A stretch of DNA of 64,000 bases from Bedellia somnulentella (GCA_963576735.1 OY755175.1:15268401-15332400), one strand, 5' to 3'. Shown: positions 11,554-22,365, counted from the first letter of the stretch. The notes: generated by a model not told the origin, from the letters alone. A program made the numbers and translations.

Positions 11554-11937
11554 TACATAATATACATAACATAACATAAAAGTTCACGCCGAATCTCCCC
11601 GAAGGGGTTGGCAGAGGTAGTAATACTTCTGAACATCAAGTGACTTTGTCACCTGTTGTTCAGAGTACCCACGTTTTGCATGGACAGTGAACTCACGTGA
11701 TAGGGGGCAGGCCTATCGCCGTTTTGTACGAATACACTGTCACATAACTAAGTATAACTCAGCCATGTGGGTTTCCTCACGACGTTTTCCCTCGCCGTTA
11801 ACAACCATAATAAATTAACCACACATATATCTTTAGAAAAGACAAATTGGTGTAGGCCCGACCCGGGATTTGAACACTAGTCGTTTGCACGATAACCGGT
11901 GTTCTACCCATTGGGCTATCACGGTTGTATTTATATT
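11554..11937 (-). mobile_element. S1 SINE, full length
   Basis: The tRNA-like head (reverse complement of GATAGCCCAATGGGTAG and GTTCAAATCCCGGG) lies at 11860-11930, and the TATGTTATG tail is at the left. TATTTATATTGT is duplicated at 11542-11553 and 11938-11949. Confidence 0.92.
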
Positions 11938-12025
11938 GTAGTTATTTCAAATGTACATAAAAGCAATATTATTTTATATCGTTATATAATTTCTTATATT
12001 ATATCCTCTTACCAGCACTCACGAA

Positions 12026-12066
12026 AGAAATGGGGTAGTGCTATTCTAACCAACAATACACAGCAC
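12026..12066 (-). mobile_element. X element 5'-end fragment
   Basis: GAAATGGGGTAGTGCTATTC is followed by ACACAGCAC, which is the start of X in reverse. Confidence 0.65.
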
Positions 12067-12640
12067 AAAAGTAAGTACCTTTTAAAATTCTCTCCCCTCC
12101 CAAGGCCGCAAAATAAAATTTGCTTTTACAATTAAATTTTACGAAAGCGAGAGTATTTACCATCAAAGATCTCTTAATACTCCCGACTTCGAAAAATTAA
12201 TATTCATATGAACATCGCAGTCATAACATTGCATTTTATGTCTTTTAGATCTGTGTTAATGTGTAGTTTTATGTGTTTGAAGAATATAAATTTCAGTACA
12301 ATTAGCTAGTTAGTATTGACTATAACCTATATTGCCTATTTTGGTTCTTATGTCATATTTATTTATTTATTCAATTAGGCACATTAACAATACATACAAT
12401 TAAACATCATAATGGCATAACAATGTCAAATGATGTATATATTAACATTAGATATGCACAATACAACACTTGTGTATATTTTGTAACAGAATTTCTATGA
12501 AACAAAAATATTTACAAAATCATTATTATTTATGAAGCCTTTATTATACAGTTATGATTATGTTTTTTTAATTCTTTCGTGGTACGTTTAATAAAATTGA
12601 AAGAGGTGTCATAGTAATAAATAAAGAATAAATAAAAAAA
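12067..12640 (+). other. Intergenic, nothing recognised
   Basis: AT-rich sequence without visible genes or repeats. Confidence 0.55.
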
Positions 12641-12647
12641 AGAAAAA

Positions 12648-12724
12648 TTTCGACACAGGCGGGATTCGAACCCGCGACTTCGGGTATACGCCCCCGTCGC
12701 TCTTGCCAATTGAGCTACCGTGTC
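12648..12724 (-). repeat. tRNA-like sequence (SINE head or tRNA pseudogene), copy 1
   Basis: On the minus strand a 7-bp acceptor stem (GACACGG with CTGTGTC, one G-T pair), a D arm (GCTC..GAGC) and a perfect T arm (GCGGGTTCGAATCCCGC) can be drawn. The anticodon region GGGGGCGTATACCC does not give a normal 7-nt loop with U33, so a functional tRNA is unlikely. Box A and box B promoters are intact, so Pol III transcription is possible. Confidence 0.6.
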
Positions 12725-12856
12725 GATGGCTGCCAGCGCGAAATTCTTCTATCCTTTACACGTATATCTTTTACACGTTTTAGTAGTGTTTTTTACTAAC
12801 TTTTTTTTTACAAACACTGTTTGCGTTACCTTCCGAATTAGTAAAAAATTCGGAGT

Positions 12857-12931
12857 AGGTAGCTCAATTGGCAAGAGCGACGGGGGCGTATACCCGAAGT
12901 CGCGGGTTCGAATCCCGCCTGTGTCGAAATT
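12857..12931 (+). repeat. tRNA-like sequence, copy 2 (inverted relative to copy 1)
   Basis: Identical to copy 1 from GTAGCTCAATTGGCAAGAGC to the CCTGTGTCG end, but the 5' acceptor strand is replaced by GGAGTAG and no longer pairs. The two copies face each other across about 130 bp. Confidence 0.65.
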
Positions 12932-13021
12932 TTTCTTTCTTTTATTTGTTCTTTTTATATTAGTAATAATGCCCACATGAGGTTTTCATGAGCAAAAAGA
13001 TTTAAAAAATGAGGTGTCATA

Positions 13022-13118
13022 GCTTGGAAATTAGAGATTCCCACGCCACTTTAAGAAGTTGAGTGGGGAGTAGATAGTAAAACAAAGGAAGGTTGGTGAT
13101 AGGTCTCCAGACTCCTTG
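13022..13118 (-). mobile_element. X element fragment
   Basis: AAGTTGAGTGGGGA and GGTTGGTGATAGGTCTCCA match the middle of X in reverse. Confidence 0.65.
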
Positions 13119-13244
13119 CCTGACAATCACTTAAAGAGCTGTGATATCCATATGTTATTTAATGATTGTTTCACCATGTGGTAGAACATTTATAACACAT
13201 TAATAAATTTTACTTACCTTACCATTCAAAGACCACCAATAGTA

Positions 13245-13557
13245 TAGTATTTTCTAAGATTTTCACGATTGCACATTATAATTAAAACAACTATTGATTT
13301 TCGGATATTTTAATCGCGTGTTATTACATTATTTTTTAAGCCCGACGTTTCGAAAACTTTTCAGTTATCATGGTCACGCGAAGACGTCTTAAAATATCCG
13401 AAAATCAATAGTTATTTTAATTATAATGTGCAATCGTGGAAACGGGAAGACGTCTTCCCGTGACCATGATAACTGAAAAGTTTTTGAAACTTCGGGCTTT
13501 GAAAATAATGTAATAACACGCGATTAAAATATCCGAAAATCAATAGTTGTTTTAATT
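13245..13557. mobile_element. Compound inverted-repeat element with 13-bp target duplication
   Basis: ACCACCAATAGTA is duplicated at 13232-13244 and 13558-13570. Inside, GATTTTCGGATATTTTAA and its complement occur three times in alternating orientation. AAGCCCGACGTTTCGAAAAC with TCAGTTATCATGGTCACG occurs as an inverted pair. No ORF is present. It may be the end of a Penelope-like element or an unknown MITE. Confidence 0.75.
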
Positions 13558-13570
13558 ACCACCAATAGTA

Positions 13571-14039
13571 CTTTTGTTATTGAACCTGTATATTTGTCAA
13601 TGTTTCTCCTTTTTTGATGTGCAATAAAGAGTTTTCTTTTCTTTTCTATCCCTAAGTTGTCTCTTGCTATTGAAAATATGAATTTTAACTTTGCACATCA
13701 TAATAGAATGGAAATTCTGTTATATTTTAACAGTTGGAAAACTATCCTGTAAATAAAATACTAATTTTTATAATTTATTTTCAAACCCAATCAGAGGAAA
13801 GTTTGGTATTTATCCAGATTTGGTAATACTACAATTAATGTCATTAGGAAATGTATATTTTTTAAGTACCGGTAACGTACGTTGAGTATGTTGAGTGCTA
13901 CTTAGCTACTTTCTTAAATATTCCGGACAGAGCCCTTAATACAACAAGCATTTTGATCAGTCTTGCTATTACTGTAGATTAGCATTTATATTAAATTATC
14001 CCTTACTTAATATAATCTCTTCACAAACGGTGCGGCATA
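13571..14039 (+). other. Intergenic with a possible retroelement 3' end
   Basis: GATGTGCAATAAAGAGTT at 13617-13634 recurs in intron 8 of paralogue 2 (51243-51260) and looks like the 3' end of an unidentified retroelement. Nothing else was recognised. Confidence 0.45.
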
Positions 14040-15194
14040 TGTTCATTCCAAAACAAACACAAATGCATCAAACTTCACAATTGAAAAAAACTCCCCAACT
14101 AAAAAAAGCTCTCATAAATCTCGGTTACGTGGCAGGCCACATCAAAACTCCAAGAAGTTGAAAACTGAGGTGAGTATACTGTACTATAAGGACATTAAAC
14201 ACCAGGTTATACAGGCAATTCATGATGAAAAGAAAGCTTTCTTTAAACATGCTATTAATGGCAATGCTGGAGATTCACGTTCACTCTGGAAAAACTTAAA
14301 ACGTTACATTTTTCCTAACAAACGTGAGACTGAACTACCATCATCTTTTAATAACCCTGATGACATTAACCAGTTCTTCAGCAATGTTCCTGGTACTAAT
14401 GACGTCTCCTTTTACAATTTAAATTATTTTAAATTTAACCGCTACAGTCAATCCACTTTTTCTTTGGAATCTGTGACTTGTGAAACAGTGTCTAAAATTG
14501 TAACAAAAATTAAAAATACAGCTAAAGGACAAGACGACATAGACATAGACATGATATTGTTTACTTTATCGATGACATTAGACGTATTGACGTGCATTGT
14601 TAACAGAAGTATTGAAACGAGTAAATTTCCTTCTCATTGGAAAATTGCCAAAATTCAACCGCTTCCAATGCAAATGCAAATGCAAAGCAATGAGCAATTA
14701 GTATCTTACCATGAGCATCAAAGATAGTGGAGCGGGTGGTGTGCGATCAGCTGTCGAAGTACCTAGAGGAGAATAATATCTTACCGGAGCTTCAGTCTGG
14801 GTTCCGCAAGGGCCATTCAACGGCGGCAGCATTGCTGGATGTCGTTGATAAAATTTTAAAAGATTGCGACGATGGCTTATCTACATTGCTAACACTTTTT
14901 GACTTTTCTAGGGATTTCGATTGTTTATTCACACCCCTGGCACTGTCCAAGAGGTCGTATTATGGATTTGATGTGCCTACAGTTTGCTGGTTCAACAGTT
15001 ATTAGTCTGATCGAAAACAGTTCGTAGAACTGCGGAAAAGAAATGGAGACATCAGTATTTCGTCTGAAAGTAGATTAGATAGAGGAGTTCCCCAGGGATC
15101 GATCCTAGGTCCCTCGTTGTTTATTTTGTATACTGTGGATCTTGTTGACAGCGTTAAGGAATGCAATCTACTCATATATGCCGACGATGTGCAA

Positions 15195-15560
15195 CCGTGA
15201 TAGCCCAGTGGCTAGAACACTCGGTTATCGTGCAAACGACTAGTGTTCAAATCCTGGGTCGGGCCTACACCAATTTGTCTTTTCTAAAGACATATGTGTG
15301 GTTAATTTATCATGGTTGTTAACGGTGAAGGAAAACATCGTGAGGAAACCCACATGGCTGAGTTGTACTTAGTCATGTGACAGTGTATTCGTACAAAACG
15401 GCGATAGGCCTGCCCCCTATCACGTGAGTACACTGTCCATGCAAAACGTGGGTACTCTGAACACCAGGTGACAAAGTCACGTGATGTTCAGAAGTATTAG
15501 TACCTCTGCCAACCCCTTCGGGGATATTCGGCGTGAACGTTTATGTTATGTTATGTTATT
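15195..15560 (+). mobile_element. S1 SINE inside LINE-C
   Basis: Full length with tRNA-like head and TTATG tail. ATGTGCAA is duplicated at 15187-15194 and 15561-15568. It splits the LINE-C frame just after the YADD box, so it inserted after LINE-C did. Confidence 0.93.
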
Positions 15561-16773
15561 ATGTGCAATTGTACATTTCTGGAGATCCTAAAAATACGAC
15601 AGAAACTGTAAGTAAACTGAATTCTGATCTAGATCGTATTGTTGCTTAGTCGGAGCGAAACTGTTTGGTTTTAAACCCAGCAATGTCCAAGTATATGATA
15701 CTCGGAACAAAAACACAAATCCATAATACGGTGGCTGTTTTGGCGTCCTGCAATGTAGCTGTTAGAAATCAACCACTGGAAAGGGTGATAGAAGCACGTA
15801 ATCTCGGTGTACTAATGGATGGAGAACTTCGGTTTGAAAATCATATTTTGTCTGTAGTTAGTAACTGCTTCTATCGCCTTAAGGTTCTTTATAATATACG
15901 CGATTACCTGAGTGTGCATTTGCGTGTTCACCTCTGTGAGTCGCTGGTATTATCGAGATTAAACTACTGTGATGTGGTTTATGGCAGCTGCATTCTTGGT
16001 CGTACACAAAGGCTGATACAGAGTGAGCAAAACGCATGCGCACGTTTTTGTTTTCGCATCCCTCCTCATTCCCATATCACCCCGTATTTGGACGATGCAA
16101 AGCTATTGATTATGCAGGGCCGTAGACGATTACACCTTTCCATTCTGCTGTTCGGTGTAGTTAGGCTGGAACCGCCCACTTATTTACATACTCGTAAAAA
16201 ACTGCAATGGTCAAAAAGTGACTATCAGTATAAAGTAAGAGCGATCTCGCCGACGCATCGGTCAGCGGCGTTCCGGGGTAGCTTTAGATTTGCGGCGCCC
16301 AAGTGCTGGAATGATATTCCACCACCTATAAGTGCTGTGACCAGTAGGGAAACATTTAGGCGTAAGCTTAGAGATTACTTGCTGGCACAGCAAAACCCAT
16401 CCCGTAATGTCCTACATGCAGACTCCCATTTATGATTGTGCTCCTTTATCCCATTTTATCTATAAATCATACCATATATCATATCTTCATATTATAAATA
16501 TCATATTTTATATGTATGTAAACATATATGTATATAATATATGTAACTTATGTTATATTTTCTTTTTATGTTCTATGGTATATTGCAATGGTAATATATT
16601 CGTCTTCTATATCTGCTGTATATTTGTACGCTGTAATTGTTATATTCTATTTTTGTTTATTTAGTATATATCGTTGTTAAATATGATTTTTAAAATTTAA
16701 TATGTATAAACATTTTGTTTATATGTCCATTACTCTGTTGCGTTTAGTGTAATGCTCGCAATTTCACTTGCGT

Positions 16774-16839
16774 CGGTGCTGACTGAAAATCAGTGTTGTG
16801 AGCTCTTAAAGCTCACAACATTATGCTGAGTCAGCACCG
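16774..16839 (+). other. Two-part hairpin in LINE-C 3' UTR
   Basis: The outer stem CGGTGCTGACT pairs with AGTCAGCACCG (11 bp). The inner stem TGTTGTGAGCT pairs with AGCTCACAACA (11 bp, loop CTTAA). Both are perfect. It may be a recognition structure for the element's own reverse transcriptase. Confidence 0.8.
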
Positions 16840-17220
16840 TTTCGCTGTGCAGAGACCTTTCTGTGAATGGTCAACTTATATTGTTATTTAAAAAAAAGTT
16901 TGTTATTTTCTATCTTTACTTTGTAATACGTTCTGTATTACATTATTTTTTCTATTACTATTATAAATTTTTTCATGTATTTTTTCCAATGTAATTGTTT
17001 GTGTCAATGCTTCTATTTTTCTTTTTATGTTTAACTGTATGTTTCTTGCTCATCTGTGCAGCGAATAAATGTCTCTCTTTCTCTTTCTTTATAAATTAAA
17101 TAAAATTTCCTTAAAATACCTAGCTGCATAACCAGAGGACGTAAAAAGAAAAAAATAAACCTGGCCGAACAAAACAGCAGATAAAACCATTTAACATCGA
17201 TAGGTTAACATATGAGGTTT

Positions 17221-17424
17221 GCCGTCTAGTGCCGGCTTAGAATGTCACTCCCTTTTCTACCTACGGGTGTCGTAAGAGGCAATTATCGGTATGGGGCTTT
17301 TTTTAAGTGGTTTTTGAGCGATGTGGTTTTTGTCAACTTCCAAATGTGGCTGTGGAGCTTCTAGGTCTGAAGCTCTGGCTACCCCTTTTTGGGATTTATA
17401 GCCATGAGTATATGTATGCATGTT
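17221..17424 (+). mobile_element. X element, diverged
   Basis: TGCCGTCTAGTGCCGGCTTAG at the start and TAGCCATGAGTATATGTATG at the end. The middle section is shortened. Confidence 0.75.
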
Positions 17425-18180
17425 ATATAATAACATTATAAAACAGAGAGCTCACTCACACATTAAAACAATCTTTAAATTAGCATCATCTTACTGTTCC
17501 CATTACTGACCGGAGTTTTTACTCTTAGTTTTATCCATAAAGATCTTCGTTTCTGTGCGAACAGCTACATTCAGTTACAAAAGTGAAAGGATCGACGACC
17601 GATCACGATTATACAACGCGGCCTTCTCAACATAACAAGAAAAACAACAATAGTGAGACTATATAGCCTATTAAAGATGACAATGAGATTCTCATGTTGT
17701 GATTGATTGGTGTTTTATACGGCAGTTAGTGGTTAGGCCTACAACTTAGAGACTTTTAAAAAATGAGCTTTTAAGTTCGTTTTGATTTTAGTATTTTAAA
17801 ACATTATTTCTTCAAAATTCATTTATCTATATCTAATATAAATAAAATAAAATAATCTTTAACATACATAAATATGCTAACTGCTGTAAATCTCAAAAAC
17901 AGGTGGCCTGGTCTTCAGAATCAGACATTCGTCAGCCACTTTTGAAAATTAAATATAGAGCAAAGTTAAATTTACGCACATTATTAGCTCCTTTTCAAAA
18001 ATGTTAATCTCATTTATCAAAATGTATAGAAAAAATCGTGAGCAAAAATTAACATTTCTCATTGATAAATTAGTAAACTGAATATTACAATAAAGTGTAT
18101 GTTTAAATATTAAAAACAATAGTAAATTTTATAATGAGGTCCTGTCTATGTCTAATAGTTATGAGGCCTATGTTTTAAAA
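17425..18180 (+). other. Intergenic, nothing recognised
   Basis: AT-rich. A short reverse X-like piece (AGGTGGCCTGG..TCAGCCACTTTTG) may lie near 17900-17945. Confidence 0.4.
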
Positions 18181-18186
18181 TAATAT

Positions 18187-18306
18187 GTTCAGTAAGACTA
18201 ATGGGAAAAATATGACATAGACAATGTCTTACTTTCGGTAAGACTATTGGGAAAAAAAAAACCAGTAGTTCTACTGGTAAGACTATCCAGTAAGACTACT
18301 GGGAAT
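18187..18306 (+). repeat. Degenerate short repeats of AGTAAGACTA..GGGAA type
   Basis: The motif GTAAGACTA followed by TGGGAA occurs near 18190, 18237 and 18291, with a further partial unit at 18280. Between them is the palindrome ACCAGTAGTTCTACTGGT. Spacing is irregular (45-55 bp) and the units are not CRISPR-like. Confidence 0.6.
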
Positions 18307-19060
18307 AGCCGGAAGTTTTAACATTAAGGGAGTTTCGTGATGAGTTCACTTAACAGAATCACTTAAAAACCCCAAAACCATATTTTATCGAAATTTAAGT
18401 TTCTGGGTCGTCACAAACTGTGAATCATCATAATGATAACTAATATTCGTACTTGACACATTTGTTTTTAAACTAGGCTATGGTTATAACAAAACATCCT
18501 TTAAATAATTCTATTCACTAAATTTTATACCAATAAACTATTCAAATATTACCGTTTGTTTTTATACAATAGATACTTATAATAAAAGCAATTGTTCAAT
18601 TAGTAATTGTCAAAGTTGTATAGATGTAGCATCTGTGTCAACAATCATTGGTCCACCCTCCGACGACGAAGGTCAATGGACCTTTAGCACGCTTGGTCCT
18701 TTAATTTCAAGTTTCATGGTTTAAAACAGCTATCTCGTTCACACTACCAAAGTATCGTATATTTTTGTCTCTATCTGACCGTTGAGAAAACATTATGATT
18801 ACGAGTGTGCTACGACCCGCACTTGAGAACGCATTGAACTGAGAAAGTAGATTAATTCGTGTTGTATGTTTCCAAGACTGTAGTATTTTTAGCAAAGGTT
18901 AGGTGCCGACTATTTTGGATTTCAAGTGTGTGATTACGAATTTCTAGGTGACGAAAATTTCAGCGTTTTAATCCTATCCAGAGGTTCTCGAATGGGGCCC
19001 TGAAAATGCGGCGAAACGGGTCCAGAAAAGGATGGTACGGCAGTGATTGCTTCGCGCTCG
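18307..19060 (+). other. Intergenic, nothing recognised
   Basis: No gene seen. A perfect GC-rich hairpin (GGGGGCAC/GTGCCCCC, loop TGCC) lies just after, at 19068-19087. Confidence 0.5.
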
Positions 19061-19152
19061 ACTTAGCGGGGGCACTGCCGTGCCCCCAGATACCTTTTTG
19101 TGTGTCTGAATATAAAGTTCACCATTTCGCTCATTCAATGTAGTGTGCATCC

Positions 19153-19216
19153 TTAAAAAAAAAAAAAAAATATACCGGTCGAATTGAGAACACTCCTTTT
19201 TTTGAAGTCGGTTAAA
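19153..19216 (-). repeat. Repeat Z terminus (AACCGACTTCAAAAAAAGG type)
   Basis: In reverse it reads AACCGACTTCAAAAAAAGGA then TTCTCAATTCGACCGGTATA and a poly-T. The same sequence flanks the X insertion at 35452-35767. Confidence 0.6.
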
Positions 19217-19659
19217 AAGCCGAATGGCTTAGATATAGATTTAGCACTACTTATCATTTTATTGGAATGCAGAACTAAATAATATTCATCTTCATTCTGC
19301 GTTATATCAAGCCCTCAGATAAAAACTATGGGATATCAGGTTTATGTTCATGAAATACCTTTACGCTTCAGATCTTTCATACATCTCTATGAAAGATAAA
19401 TGCGAGAGTTTTTCAAAGCATGGTAATAAGTTTAAGCGACACTTCGATAGTCTGTGTCTACACCATTAGTAACACAACCAGCTTTAGCACAAATATTACG
19501 ATAACTTTCAACCGAACAATAAGTGCCTTTTCTTGTTGCAATCACGTCTAATAAGTATGAGACAACAGAAGTTTAAAGGAAATTTACGATTTGTTGTTCA
19601 TTTCATCAAATTCAAAAATCATTTGAATGTTTTCATGAAAACCTCATGTGGGGATTATT
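19217..19659 (+). other. Intergenic, nothing recognised
   Basis: AT-rich without visible features. Confidence 0.5.
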
Positions 19660-19925
19660 ACTAATCATGTGGATCATGTGGGGGCGTATACCCGAGGTCG
19701 CGGGTTCGATCCCCGCCAGTAACAAAAATTGTGTGCCTTTGTCATGTGACAGTGTAATCATACAAATCGGGGCAATAGGCCTGCTCCCTATCACTTGAAT
19801 GCACTCTCTAAGCAAAACGTGGGTACTCTGAACAGCAGATGATCAAAATATTACGAGATGTTCAGAAACGATAGTACATCTGCCACCCCTTCAGAGATAT
19901 ATGGCATCAACGTTGAATTTGACAT
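19660..19925 (+). mobile_element. Chimeric SINE: other tRNA-like head on an S1 body
   Basis: The head GGGGCGTATACCCGAGGTCG and GGGTTCGATCCCCGCC is that of the tRNA-like pair at 12.7-12.9 kb. From GTCATGTGACAGTGTA on, the sequence is the S1 body through to a decayed 3' end (GCATCAACG). Confidence 0.65.
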
Positions 19926-20294
19926 AATGAGTTGTTATTTTATCTGCTTTATGTATATGTATAAATTATATTAATAATAATTTATGGAAACTCAAATTAT
20001 AGTAATAAAGATTAACAGTATTTCATATAACAATTTAAATTACACGTTTGCGGAATGATATTTAATTAAAATGGTTGCAATAACATAAATGATGGATTGT
20101 TAAAGTTAAAAGTGAAGGTTCACTTTTAACTTCTATGCTTACTACAAGCCGACAATTTACTAATAGCAAGTCAAGGACCAAAGGTGCAAAGGGTATCCCT
20201 TATTGTGATAGAAACACAAAGTAAAGGTGTTGGCTTAACTTGTCAAAACGTTGAACAAACCATTTTTATAGAGTAATTTAATGATATGTATGTA
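19926..20294 (+). other. Intergenic, nothing recognised
   Basis: AT-rich. AAAGTGAAGGTTCACTTTTAACTT at 20110 forms a small hairpin. Confidence 0.45.
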
Positions 20295-20997
20295 TTATAT
20301 TGTAGCACAATCGTGATAGCTCAATGGGTAGAACACCGGTTATCGTGCAAGCGACTAGTGTTCAAATCCCGGGTCGGGCCTACACCAATTTGTCTATACT
20401 AATATTATAAAGAGGAAAGGTTTGATTTTTTGTTTGTTTGCTTGTTTGAATTGAATAGGCTCCAAAACTACTGGACGGATTTGAAAAATTCTTTCACTGT
20501 TTTGATGCTACACTATTCCCGAGTGACATAGGCTATATTTCATTTTCAAAAAAAATAGGGATCCTTACGTAAACTTCAAAAATGTAACCCAAGGTGTTAA
20601 AGAAATACCAAAAAAATCCTTACATCGCGTGCGCTGCGAAAACTATTGACAATAGAATGAAATTATGTACTACAATTTTATAGAACACATTATTATCTAA
20701 AAAAAATGCTCCGACAGCATGTCTCTAACTATTATAGTTATCTCACAACAAGCGTCATTATATAAAATTATTTAAAAATTAAATTAAAATCCTGATTTAG
20801 AAAAGGCTCTTTATTTGTACCTATCTAATCCTTATAAAAAAACGTATATGTTATTTCAGACTACTTCAATACCCTTATATTACTTTTTGAATTATTCGAT
20901 TCGAACATTCCACTCGAAAGTTATCTCGAATTAAAAAAATAGATAAAACTCCGCTCGATTAGCTATGCATAGTAAGTTGTTGCAGGCGTCACGAAGG

Positions 20998-21359
20998 GGT
21001 ACGGGAGGCTGCTTATCAAAGAGTTAAAGCAACATTTAATTGTAGCGACTATTATCACTGGCCCAGCAGCCGGTCAATTAGTTCATATACCGAGGATACC
21101 GATGATCCCAACTGATCTGCCAATTCCATTTAAACGGCTACAATTTCCGGTTAAAACATCTTTTGCTTTAACAATTAATAAGTCCCAAGGCCAAACCTTC
21201 AAATTAGTAGTAGGGATTGACCTGCGAAAGAATTGTTTTACTCACGGTCAACTGTACGTTGGCCTGTCGCGGGTGGGAGCTCCTGAACATCAATTTATTT
21301 TGCTGCCCCAAAATACAACAACGTCAAATATTGTTTACAGGGAAGCTCTAACTCTATAA
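20998..21359 (+). pseudogene. Helitron Rep/Helicase, C-terminal fragment
   Basis: The frame reads LIKELKQHLIVATI, HIPRIPMIPTDLP, FALTINKSQGQTF and HGQLYVGLSRVG, then stop. These are the last motifs of the PIF1-type helicase domain of Helitron Rep/Hel proteins. The replication-initiator (HUH) domain and early helicase motifs are missing, so it is a remnant of about 120 codons. Confidence 0.88.
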
Positions 21360-21448
21360 ATTGAATGGCTTTTGATGTAATTACTCATTATGAAAAATAA
21401 AAAAAATAAAAAAATATATTTAAATATAAATACAAAAAAATATAACAT

Positions 21449-21694
21449 GCATACATACATATACTCACGGCTATAAATCCCTAGAAGGGGTAGCCAGAGC
21501 TAAGGAATCAGAAATTCCTCAGCCACTTTTGGAAGTTGTGTGGGGAAAAGATGGTGAAATAAAGGTTGTTGGTGATGGGTCTCCAACCGCATCGCCCAAA
21601 AATCCCTCAAAAGCCCCAAAACCGTTAGTCGCCTCTTACGTACACCCACCGGAAGAAATGGGGTAGTGCTATTCTAAGCCGACACTACACAGCA
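21449..21694 (-). mobile_element. X element inside the Helitron
   Basis: Full length in reverse. The 15-bp duplication (seven A then TATAACAT) lies at 21434-21448 and 21695-21709. It inserted after the Helitron, or moved with it if the Helitron transposed later. Confidence 0.93.
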
Positions 21695-22126
21695 AAAAAA
21701 ATATAACATAGCTTAAAACTTAAAAAAAACATATAAAAATAATAATACATGTAGTAAAATTAAAAATAAAATGTTAATGATAATTTATGCCCGGGCGAAG
21801 CCGGGACGGGCTGCTAGTCTTTTCTAAAGACATATGTGTGGTTTATTTATCATGGTTGTTAACGGTGAGGGAAAACATCGTGAGGAAACCCACATGGCTG
21901 AGTTGTACTTAGTCATGTGACAGTGTATTCGTACAAAACGGCGATAGGCCTGCCCCCTATCACGTGAGTACACTGTCTATGCAAAACGTGGGTATTCTAA
22001 ACACCAGGTGACAAAGTCACGTGATGTTCAGAAGTATTAGTACCTCTGCCAACCCCTTTGGGGATATTCGGCATGAACGTTTATGTTATGTTATTATTAT
22101 GTTATATTGTAGTAGTATGTATATTG

Positions 22127-22365
22127 CTGTGTAGTGTCGGCTTAGAATAGCACTACCCCATTTCTTCCGGTGGGTGTACGTAAGAGGCGACTAACGGTAT
22201 TGGGGCTTTTTAAGGGATTTTCGGGCGATGCGGTTGGAGACCCATCACCAACAACCTTTATTTTACCATCTTTTCCCCACGCATCTTCCAAAAGTGGCTG
22301 GGGAATTTCTAATTCCTTAGCTCTGTGGCTACCCCTTCTAGGGATTTATAGCCGTGAGTATATGT
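22127..22365 (+). mobile_element. X element, full length
   Basis: GCTGTGTAGTGTCGGCTTAG to GCCGTGAGTATATGTATG, 25 bp downstream of the S1 tail. Confidence 0.88.

Larger units (their letters stand above)
14040..17090 (+). mobile_element. LINE-C: non-LTR retrotransposon, 5'-truncated, interrupted by SINE
   Basis: Pieces of one reverse transcriptase ORF follow in order. 14158-14727 holds the region before the catalytic domain. 14727-15005 carries LQSGFRKGHST. 15060-15194 carries DRGVPQGSILGP and ends in IYADDVQ. After the S1 SINE (15195-15560) the frame resumes with LYISGDP, then 15665-16435 carries RNLGVLMDGELRF and LNYCDVVYGS. Stops at 15003 and near 15648 and a shift near 14700 make it a pseudogene. 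The 3' UTR contains a two-part hairpin (16774-16839) and AATAAA at 17064-17069. The endonuclease part is missing. Confidence 0.85.
20393..21817 (+). mobile_element. Helitron, internally deleted, inserted in S1
   Basis: The 5' end is TCTATACTAATATTATAAAG. The 3' end has a hairpin (CCCGG/CCGGG at 21790-21805) eight bases before CTAG at 21814-21817. The SINE is restored exactly if this segment is removed, with no target duplication, as expected for rolling-circle insertion. It contains the end of a Rep/Helicase gene and a later X insertion. Confidence 0.9.
20306..22101 (+). mobile_element. S1 SINE split by a Helitron
   Basis: The head (20312-20392) ends at CACCAATTTG and the body resumes at 21818 with TCTTTTCTAAAGAC, exactly the uninterrupted S1 sequence. 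TTATATTGTAG is duplicated at 20295-20305 and 22102-22112. Confidence 0.92.

Noticed and set aside
12648..12724. Functional tRNA gene
   Set aside because: No normal 7-nt anticodon loop with U33 can be drawn; further copies and the SINE fusion at 19.7 kb suggest a repeat.
12720..12980. Open frames on both strands around 12.7-13.0 kb
   Set aside because: They are translations through the inverted tRNA-like sequences.
16407..16664. 85-codon frame after LINE-C
   Set aside because: It is low-complexity AT-rich 3' UTR with Tyr, Ile and Cys runs.
18187..18306. CRISPR array
   Set aside because: The repeats are short, degenerate and irregular, in a eukaryotic genome.
21102..21359. Host PIF1 helicase exon
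   Set aside because: It lies between Helitron TC and CTAG ends, and similar motifs are standard in Helitron Rep/Hel.
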